The notes beneath the pieces were generated by a model. The model was not told where the DNA came from. It saw only the letters and a list, made by a program, of their open reading frames with translations, and made no database searches. The position numbers were made by a program, and so were the translations under genes. A stretch of DNA of 30,198 nucleotides from Micropruina sp. (lineage in GTDB: Bacteria > Actinomycetota > Actinomycetes > Propionibacteriales > Propionibacteriaceae), in the NCBI GenBank assembly GCA_016711105.1, contig JADJTO010000022.1, positions 1 to 30,198 on the forward strand, read 5' to 3'. How positions within the stretch are numbered: position 1 is the first letter of the stretch; the number at the start of each line of letters is the position of its first letter. Positions 23,250-30,198 of the stretch are shown here, piece after piece.

Positions 23250-24586
23250 ATGAAGGCCACTCGCATCGGGCTGGTCGCCTTTCTCGCCCTGACCGCTGCT
23301 TCCTGCGGCATCGCCAACCCCTCGGTGACCTCCCCGGGAGCCAGCCCGACGCCGCTGCCAGTGCTGACGAGCGCCGAGCCGACGACAAGCGCGAGCACCG
23401 GCAGCTGCGCCCCGACGACGCCGGTCCCGGCACAGGGCCCTGCCGCTCAGATGCAGGTCCTCGCCGAGGGAGGCCAAGGTGGCCCCCGGGTCAGCGGAGT
23501 GGTCTACCCGCGTCCGACCTACCAGGGTCGGCTGTGGTCCCAGTGGGGTCAGGGGGTCGTCCTCGACGACGGACGCTTCATCTCAGCGATCGGCGATCAC
23601 CAAGGGGTCGATGGCAACTCGTTCCTGTTCGTCTACGAGCCCGACGGTCGGCTGACCCGGATCTCCGACGTTCTCTCCCTGGTCGATCACCAGAAGGGCA
23701 GTTTCGGCTACGGCAAGATCCACGCCCAACTGGTCAAGGTGGCCTGTGACCTGGTCGTTTTCGGCACCTATTGGGGGACGCGCACCGACCTGCGCTACAG
23801 CGGCTCCTACACCGGCGACCACCTCTTTTCGTTGAACACCAGCACCTGGAGCATCGAGTCGCTGGGCGTGCCCATCCCGGAGCATGGCATTCCCTCGTTG
23901 GCCGGCCACGGCGGCTTGGTTTACGGGGAGGCCGCCGACCCTCGCGGACGTCCGGCAGGGCAGTCAGGTGACGTCGGGGAGTTCTTCGTCTTCGACCCAA
24001 ACAGCCGCAAGGTGGTCTACCGCTCGGACGACCCGCGACACATCGGCTTCCGAAGCATGGGGGTGGACTCAGAGGGCCGGGCCTTCCTGGCCATGCCAAA
24101 AGGCGGGCTGTTGCGCTACGTGCCCGGCGGTGAGCTGACGGTCCTGGGGGATCGGTGGGCCCCGGCTGGCTGCGAGCCACCACGGAGGCGGCACCCGACG
24201 GCACCGTCTATGCCGTCACGACAGAGCCGGACCGCTACGTCGCCATCCGCACCGACGGCACGGTGGACGACCTCGGCGCTGCTGCTGGCTACAGTGCCTC
24301 GATCGCCCTGTCCCCGGCCGGCGACGAAATCTATGTCGTTCCCGGTGCCAAGGGGAACGCCTGGGAACGGGGAGCGCCGCTGTTGGCAGTCAACGTGACC
24401 ACCGGCAAGGAACGGGTGGTCGCCGAGCTGGAGCCGCTGGTGAAAGAGCGGCTGGGGCTCGTCCTCGGCGGCAGCTACAACGTGGCGGTCGACCGCCGCA
24501 GCGGACGGATCTTCGTCGGTTTCAACGCCGGCGCGACCAGCGACAACCCGTGGGGCGAAGTCGTGTTGCTGACGGTCGAGCCATGA
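23250..24586 (+). pseudogene. Propeller-like lipoprotein, one frameshift
   Basis: The start at 23250 gives a clean lipoprotein signal, MKATRIGLVAFLALTAASCG, with Cys in a lipobox (AAS-C). A Ser/Thr/Pro linker follows, then a repeat-rich domain: DDGRFISAIGDHQGVDGNSF, GKIHAQLV, VVFGTYWGTRTDLRYSGSYT, IPEHGIPSLAGHGGLVYGEA, FFVFDPNSRKVVYRSDD and FRSMGVDSEGRAFLAMPKGG. These recurring blade-like blocks suggest a beta-propeller. Near 24157 one base is missing (TCGG where TCCGG fits). The second frame continues as VGPGWLRATTEAAPDGTVYA and YSASIALSPAGDEIYVVPGA to 24586. The stop overlaps the next lipoprotein start (ATGA). It is extracytoplasmic; its ligand is unknown. I recall similar proteins in Planctomycetota. 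Confidence 0.75.
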
Positions 24587-26262
24587 GGCGGCTCATGGTC
24601 GCGCTCGCGGGCGGGGTGGTGCTGCTGACGGCTGCCTGTGCCAACCAGCCGCCCGGGGAAAGCCTGGCCCCCGTCCCCTCACCCAGCGCCACTGCCAGTC
24701 AGTCCGCCAGTCCGTCCGCTGGGGGAGCGCTGGACGTCTGTTGGTCGGCCCCCGCGGGGGGCTCCGGACAGTTGGGCTTTGAGGACCTCACCGGGCGGCT
24801 CGGGATCGAGAAGGCGCTGATCGGGATGCGGGCGCACGCGGTGGCCGTCGGGGACGTGAACGACGACGGCTGGGTCGACCTGTTCGTGGGCGGCTTCGCC
24901 GACCGGCCGGTCGCGGACTACGCCGTTCGGGGTGCGGAAGGACCGGCCCCTGATCGCCTGCTGCTGGGCTCGGCCACCGGGTTCGGGATCGACCAGGCCT
25001 TCCCTGGCGTGCAAGCTCGGACCGCCGGGGCCGCCTTCGCCGACCTGGACGCGGACGGCGATCTGGACCTCGTGCTGAGCCGCAACCCGCGCGACCTTGA
25101 CCGCGGACGGGCCCCCTCGGTGGTGCTCCGCAACGACCGCGGCAGCTTCTCCGAGGTCGCCGTGCTCGACGCCGAGCGGGGCGGCCGATCGGTCGGAATC
25201 CTTGATCTGGACGCGGACGGGCTGCTCGACATCGTCCTGCTTGAAGATCGCTGGTCGGGAGGCTCCTCGGTGCTGTACCGCAACACCGGCGGCCTGCGCT
25301 TCACCGATCACACCGCCGCAGCGGGGCTGCCGGCCAACCTGCACGGGCTCGGCGTCAGCACCACCGACCTGGACGGGGACCGCCAGCCCGACCTGTTCGT
25401 TGCCGGGTCGAATCGGCTGTTCCTCAACCATGGCGGACGCTTCCGTGAAGAGCCGGGTGACGTTTTCGCCTGGCAGATCTTCGGCGATGAAGACGACGTG
25501 GCAGGGGTGGCCGTCGGTGACCTCGACCGGGACGGACGGCCCGACCTGGTTCTCGGCCAGCACTTCAACAGCACCCTGGCTTTCAAGCGGGTCGTGCCCG
25601 TCCGGGTGTACCGCAATCTGGGGCCGGGGGAGGGTCGCCGGGTGCGCTTCGAGGATGTCACCGCCAAGGTGGGGGTGCCCGGCCTGACCACGAAAGCCCC
25701 CCACGTCGAAGTGGTCGACCTCGACGCCGACGGGTGGCCCGACATCCTGACCACGGCGAGCACGTCCGGCGGGGCGCGGCCGGTCGCTCTGCGTAACACC
25801 TCAAAGGCACCCGGTGAGCTCCGCTTCGAAGCGATCGAGGCGCCGCGAGGGACGCCGTACTGGGTCACCGGGGCGACCATTGACGCAGACCACGACGGGG
25901 CCGTTGATCTCGTACTGGCCGAGTGGGAGCCCACCCGATCGACCCTGCTGCTTCGTACCAGCGGCCAGCGAGGGCATTGGCTGGCCGTCGAGGTCGGCCC
26001 GGCGGGTTCCCGCGGGATCGGGGCGGTCGTTTCGGTCTACACCGAGGGGCACCTTGGTGAGCCGTCGTTCCTGCTCGGTCGGCGCGAAGTGACCGCGTCC
26101 ACCGGGTTCGGGGCGGGGGCGGAGCCGATCGTCCGGTTCGGTCTTGGCAGTGAAACCCGCGTTGACCTGGAGGTTCAAGCCGCAGGGGATGGCCCCGCGG
26201 TGCAGGTGCGGGGCTTGTCCGCTGATTCCTGGGTGCGGGTAGGCGGCGCCTGCCCGGGCTGA
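24583..26262 (+). CDS. FG-GAP/VCBS-repeat lipoprotein with ASPIC/UnbV C-terminus
   Basis: Encodes 559 aa from the ATG at 24583, coupled to the previous gene. The lipoprotein signal MRRLMVALAGGVVLLTAACA ends in LTAAC. A Ser/Pro linker follows, then at least seven calcium-binding DxDxDGxxD-type loops: DVNDDGWVDL, DLDADGDLDL, DLDADGLLDI, DLDGDRQPDL, DLDRDGRPDL, DLDADGWPDI and DADHDGAVDL. These are the hallmark of an integrin-like seven-bladed propeller. The C-terminus (GHWLAVEVGPAGSRGIGAVV, REVTASTGFGAGAEPIVRFG) is the ASPIC/UnbV domain found in CRTAC1-like proteins. It should sit on the outer face of the membrane and bind calcium. The partner or ligand is unknown. The gene is intact. Confidence 0.88.
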   Translation: MRRLMVALAGGVVLLTAACANQPPGESLAPVPSPSATASQSASPSAGGALDVCWSAPAGGSGQLGFEDLTGRLGIEKALIGMRAHAVAVGDVNDDGWVDLFVGGFADRPVADYAVRGAEGPAPDRLLLGSATGFGIDQAFPGVQARTAGAAFADLDADGDLDLVLSRNPRDLDRGRAPSVVLRNDRGSFSEVAVLDAERGGRSVGILDLDADGLLDIVLLEDRWSGGSSVLYRNTGGLRFTDHTAAAGLPANLHGLGVSTTDLDGDRQPDLFVAGSNRLFLNHGGRFREEPGDVFAWQIFGDEDDVAGVAVGDLDRDGRPDLVLGQHFNSTLAFKRVVPVRVYRNLGPGEGRRVRFEDVTAKVGVPGLTTKAPHVEVVDLDADGWPDILTTASTSGGARPVALRNTSKAPGELRFEAIEAPRGTPYWVTGATIDADHDGAVDLVLAEWEPTRSTLLLRTSGQRGHWLAVEVGPAGSRGIGAVVSVYTEGHLGEPSFLLGRREVTASTGFGAGAEPIVRFGLGSETRVDLEVQAAGDGPAVQVRGLSADSWVRVGGACPG

Positions 26263-29200
26263 TCAGCCCGGCTGGGTCTCCAACTCGACCCGCACCTGGT
26301 GAACCGCGCCGTCGTCGTGCAGGTCGACCTGCGCCGCAGCAACAGCGACGCCGTCCACAAGCACCCGGGCCACTCGCCGGGGATTCGGGCAGTCGGCGGC
26401 GATGGTGATCTCGTACGTGCTGTCGCCGAAGCGGTAGCTGACATCCGCCTCGTCCCACTCCGGCGGCAGGCAGGGCTCGATCCGCAGCGTGGCGCCTTCG
26501 CGCTTGATCCCGAGAATGGCCTCCAGGCCGGCCCGATACATCCAGCCGGCGGCGCCGGTGTACCACGTCCAGCCTCCGCGACCCACGTAGGGCTCCACCG
26601 CGTAAATGTCGGCCGCGACCGCATACGGCTCGACCCGGTATTGCTCCGTGGCCTGGGGCGTCAAGGCGTGGGTGACCGGGTTCAGCCGTTGGAAGGTGGC
26701 CGCGGCGCGGTCCTCGCGACCCAGCTTCGCCCAGGCGAAGACAGACCACACGGCGCCGTGGGTGTACTGGCCGCCGTTCTCGCGCACCCCGGGCGGGTAG
26801 GCGCGGATAGCCCGGGTCGGGTTCGGAGGTGTGTAGCGGCGGCGTGAAGAGACGGACGAGTGCCTCCCGCGGAAGACGTCCCCGCCAAGCGCCAGAAACT
26901 GGCTGCGTTGAGTGACGCCCTTGCGCCGCAACAGAACGGCGGGCGCGAACTGCAACAGCGGCGGGAGGAAGAAGGAGGCGCCGACGAGCAGGAACCAGAC
27001 CAGGGCAGCCCGGACCGGCAGCACGGCCAAGGCCACCAGCATGCCGCTGACCAGCAACACCGGGGCCAAGGACCGTCGCAGGTTGTCCAGCATCTTCCAC
27101 ACGCCCAGGGCGCTGAGCCCGTCGTGCCGTCCCAGGATCCAGGGCAGGAGCTGCCAGTCGCCGCGGGTCCAGCGATGGGTGCGCGAGGACGCCACCTCGT
27201 AGGACGTGGGGTGTTGCTCGACGATCGCTACGTCCGTGACCAGCCCGGAGCGGGCGTAATTGCCCTCCAGCAGGTCATGGCTGAGGACGGCGTTCTCCGG
27301 GATCCGATCGGAGAGCGCCCGGGTTAGCGCATCGAGGTCGTAGATGCCCTTGCCGGCGAAGGAGCCTTCGTCGAAGAGGTCCTGATAGACGTCGGAAATG
27401 GTGAACGCATAGGGGTCGAGCCCTTGCTTGGTGGTGTAGACCGACTGGAAGAACGAGGTGTCTTCCTGCAGCGGCAAGGACGGCGTGACCCGCGGTTGGA
27501 GAATGGAGTAGCCCCGGGCCACTCGCGTCGTGCCCGGCTCGAAACGTGCCTGGTTGAGCGGGTGGGCGAGCTTGGCCACCAGCCGCTTGGCCGCCGAACG
27601 GGGCAACAGCGTGTCGGAGTCCAGGGTGATCACGTAGCGGAACGGCCCAGGGAGGCGGCCCTCGATAGTGCTGAAGCTGGTGATCTCCCGGCGACCGCGG
27701 AGGACGTGGTTCAGCTCCTCAAGCGCCGCGTTTGCGTTCCCAGCCATCCACGCCTTCCCGGCCGGGTTGTGTCGACGGCTGCGGTGGAAGAGAGGAAGAA
27801 ACTGATCCTCGGGCGTTGGTTGAGTTCGCGGATGCCGGCCTGGGCGGCCAGGAGGAGAGCTTCGTCGTCGTCGCGGTGCTCGGTGGGGCTGTCCTCCCAG
27901 TCGGTGACCGCGGCGAAGTACACCTCGCCGTCATTGTTGGCGTGGAAGTGCACCTCCAGGGCCCCGATCAACTCCTCGACCCAGTCCAGGGAGGAGAGCA
28001 TGGTCGGGACCACGACCAGCGTCCGAAACTCCTGGGTGACGCCGTCGCGCAGCGCCAGCGCGGGCAGCGGGGCCGCGCGCAAGATCCGCATGACTCGCTG
28101 GTTGACCAGGCCCAGCGCAACCTCTGTGGTCGGGACGGCTGCCAAGGCTGCCAGCAGGATCACCCAGCCTGGGGCCAGCTCGCCGGAGAGCGCCACCACC
28201 GGCCACAGTCCTAGTACCAGCAGCGCTGTGGTGACCAGGGTCAAGGCCACGGCATACCCGGGCAAGCCGGACTTCCGGACCAGGCGGGCGAACTTCTCCC
28301 GGAGCGGAGCACGGTACCCCAGGGAGCGCTCGAACTCCGCACTGCCGTTATCGAGCAGCCAGTACCCGACATCTCGACTCAGGTCGGTCGGCGCCGTCCG
28401 GGCCAGGGCGACTGCCGCCCGGGTGACCACGATTTCGTCCTGACGTGCGCCGCGGGCCAGCCGTTCGATCGCTGAGCGGTAGAGGTTGCGGGTGGTGAAG
28501 TCGAGCGCGGAGTAGACCGGGTTGGCCCGGAGTTCGGCCTCGATCAGGCTGACCGACTCCAGCCAGTCCTCCCAGTTGACGTCGGTCAGGGTGCGCAACG
28601 AGCGGAAGATGTTGTGCATCGTGACGGTGGTGCGAGCCTGGGTTTGGTGCTCCTCCTGGATCGCGTCCTCGGGGTCGAGCCCCTGGGCCAGTAGTTCGGC
28701 GTGCACCCAGGCCAGCGCCTGCTCAGCGGGCTGGTGGGTGAGGCGCCGGATCAGTTGCACGGCATAGGCGCGGCCAGGGTGGAACCCGGCCCGGTCGGGC
28801 AGCACCGCGTCCAGCGTTTCGGGCGTCGAGCCGTCCATGCCGAGGAGCCGGTCGGCGACCTGGTCGGCCTCCCGGCGGTGCTGGGCCGCGATCACGATCG
28901 ACTCCGAGACGCGGCGGACGTTCTCGATCAGGATGATCCGCAGATTGATCGGTACCGCCCACAGCTCACTGAGTGAGCGCCTTGCGGCTTTCGTGGGCAC
29001 TGACGTAGCGACCCAACTGTTCTGGGTCGACCAGGCTGTCGGTGTGGGCGATGTAGCCCCAGATGAGCCGAAGATGCGGATGCCCTTCCAGGAAACCAGG
29101 CCCGAGTTTCGGCAGCTGTTTGAAGCAACCGCGGGCAGGTCTCGTGCACCTGGCGGATGTTCTGCTCGATGGTGTGGAAGTTGTCGACCAGCCATTCGCG

Positions 29201-29464
29201 CCGGGGTGATCGAGCGGTCGGCTTCGATGTCGGCGAGGATCGTCCGATAACAGCGGACGGGCGCGATGGTTCTGCCCGATCCGCTTCAGCAACGAGACCA
29301 CCGGGGTTGAGTCCGCACCACCATTTGAATATCGGCGAGGCTGACCGCGTGCTGCCTGGCGCTGGTCGTTGAACAGTTCCGCGCGAATACTCGTCCGCTT
29401 GCTCGGCCCAGGCTTGCCCGAGCGCAACTGCCAGGGTTTGGTCCTCCGAGGACGGGGACACCAC
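26263..29464 (-). pseudogene. ndvB: Cyclic beta-1,2-glucan synthase (NdvB-like), frameshifted and internally deleted
   Basis: Starts near a GTG at 29464 (GAGGAGG upstream). The first 500 nt need at least five frame changes to read ADEYSR, ELFNDQRQA, HAVSLADIQMVVRTQP, LLKRIGQNHR, EWLVDNFHTIEQNIRQV and FKQLPKLGPGFLEGHPHLRL. Then SELWAVPINLRIILIENVRR begins a long open stretch with several membrane helices. More shifts occur at 27700-27860. The GT84 part has RYVITLDSDTLLPRSA (DxD) and TSYEVASSRTHRWTRGDWQL. After the second membrane cluster the text jumps at about 26870 from FLALGGDVF to EALVRLFTPPLH, DPGY, YPPGVRENGGQYTHGAVW and the GH94 tail. The glycoamylase domain and most of GH94 are absent; the family is usually about 2,800 aa. 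The gene is non-functional as read. Confidence 0.85.
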
Positions 29465-29730
29465 CCCACCTCCTCGACGTCGGCGGGGCACTCGCTTTGT
29501 CAGCGGGCGCCGGTGCTCGACGAGAGCACTCACCAGTGCCACGCTACCGCGACCGGCGTGAGCGTGACAGGGATGGCCGTTTAGCCTCGCGCTTTCATGA
29601 GGGTGGGGTCTGACTCGGGGGTTTGAACAGCGAAAGTGCTTCCGGCTTGGGAGAATGTGATTGTCGAAGTCCCAATCACCCACGCGGAAGAGGCCATTTC
29701 AGCGTAATGACGTTCATCCCTGGCATATAC
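29465..29730. other. Non-coding stretch between ndvB remnant and IS fragment
   Basis: I see no supported gene here. Short open frames on both strands have no recognisable family. The left border of the adjacent IS1380 fragment should lie in or just after this stretch, but no clear terminal inverted repeat was identified. Confidence 0.4.
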
Positions 29731-29739
29731 CCCAGCCAC

Positions 29740-30198
29740 GACGATGCCGGAGCCACCCGGGTGGTGGGTCAGGACGCGGCCTGCTGCTCCACGAAGACGG
29801 CGGTGGTGACTGGCCTCACCCGGGGTTTGTCGACGGCGTTGTCGCGGTAGCGCAAACCGTTCGCGACCCACGATCCGGGCAAGATTAAACCGATCTGGCG
29901 ATCAGCCCCGCCCTGAGTGGGGACTGCCCAGCTGATGTTGCCTGCCCTCCGGTCCGAGCCGGCCGTCTACGGGAAGGTGGCCCCTGACCCGACCATCTCC
30001 CGGCTGGATCAGCCTGCTCGCCAGTGATGCCCCCACGGTGTTGACGGCCATAGGCACTGCCCGGGTGGAGGCCCGGTCCGGGCGTGGAGGTTGGCTGTGA
30101 GCATGCCCCCAACCATGAGGCGACCGTGCAGCAACCGTTGAAGTTCATCGACGTCGACGCAACGTTGGTGACGGCACATTCGACAAGGAGAACGCCAA
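29740..30198 (+). mobile_element. IS1380-family transposase fragment, frameshifted, runs off right edge
   Basis: Forward-strand pieces in several frames follow the order of IS1380-type DDE transposases. TKTAVVTGLTRGLSTALS is followed by a TAG where the family has Trp, then RKPFATHDPGKI (29850-29886). LAISPALSGDCPADVA follows, then LRSEPAVYGKVAPDPTISRL (29955-30016), APTVLTAIGTARVEAR and EHAPNHEATVQQPLKF, then FIDVDATLVTAHS with the first catalytic Asp (30140-30182). The DKEN that should come next lies in another frame. At least four disruptions and one nonsense codon are present, so the copy is dead as read. The left end is not resolved, and the right part lies outside the window. Confidence 0.8.

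Noticed and set aside
24679..25704. Open frame of 341 codons antisense to the FG-GAP lipoprotein
   Set aside because: It is a shadow of the GC-rich repeat gene on the forward strand, whose calcium loops and signal peptide are unmistakable; the antisense text is low-complexity and matches nothing.
25865..27100. Reverse open frame of 411 codons spanning the gene junction at 26263
   Set aside because: Most of it is shadow; only its segment near 26810-26870 holds true glucan-synthase text (EALVRLFTPPLH), which was used to place the deletion junction.
1..30198. CRISPR array, tRNA, rRNA or prophage module
   Set aside because: No regular spaced repeats, no cloverleaf-like or rRNA sequence and no phage structural genes were seen on reading both strands; the only mobile DNA recognised is the IS1380 fragment.

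Overview
The window is high-GC DNA from an Actinomycetota-like bacterium. The evidence is the strong G/C third-position bias, GTG starts, a DUF3516-type DEAD/DEAH helicase, a DUF7455-like zinc-ribbon protein, an HNH endonuclease of an actinobacterial type, and many leaderless start sites (TANNNT 6-7 nt before the start codon). The genus cannot be fixed from sequence alone. No rRNA, tRNA or CRISPR array was seen.

Layout. 1-3.0 kb: a SnoaL-like gene cut by the left edge, a DUF1801 gene, then frameshifted remnants of a PaiB-type flavin protein, a receiver-domain gene and a small P-loop kinase-like gene. 3.0-3.7 kb: a MntA/HepT nucleotidyltransferase-HEPN toxin-antitoxin pair. 3.8-7.4 kb: a DUF7455-like protein, a PAS histidine kinase with one frameshift, and, divergent from it, a cysteine-free response-regulator/glutaredoxin-like/thioredoxin-reductase-like fusion. 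7.6-10.1 kb: alpha/beta hydrolase, MOSC protein and DoxX-like protein. 10.1-12.2 kb: a Phd/RelE module with a clear TGTACA operator, a CGDLxCG protein, a YciI protein and a solitary HicB. 12.2-15.8 kb: two membrane proteins, a GyrI-like effector-binding protein, an unrecognised 289-aa protein and an HNH endonuclease. 16.0-18.0 kb: a frameshifted DUF4143 ATPase and a damaged HigA locus. 18.35-19.9 kb: two compact regulatory operons (DUF2975 plus HTH, and PadR plus a zinc-ribbon protein), each headed by a perfect inverted repeat. 19.9-23.1 kb: a broken DUF664/DinB gene and a large helicase with two frameshifts. 23.2-26.3 kb: two translationally coupled lipoproteins, one propeller-like (frameshifted) and one with FG-GAP/VCBS repeats and an ASPIC/UnbV end. 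26.3-29.5 kb: a heavily damaged and internally deleted cyclic beta-1,2-glucan synthase (NdvB-like). 29.7 kb to the end: a broken IS1380-family transposase running off the window.

Two themes stand out. First, about a dozen otherwise well-conserved genes carry one or more small indels, some at G or C runs. This looks either like an unpolished long-read assembly or like real decay next to an insertion sequence, and the two can be separated by read mapping. Second, promoter architecture is unusually readable. At least eight genes have a -10 hexamer placed for leaderless transcription, and several regulator or toxin-antitoxin genes carry palindromes or direct repeats on top of those promoters. This predicts autoregulation of phd-relE, padR, the DUF4143 ATPase and the DUF2975-HTH operon.
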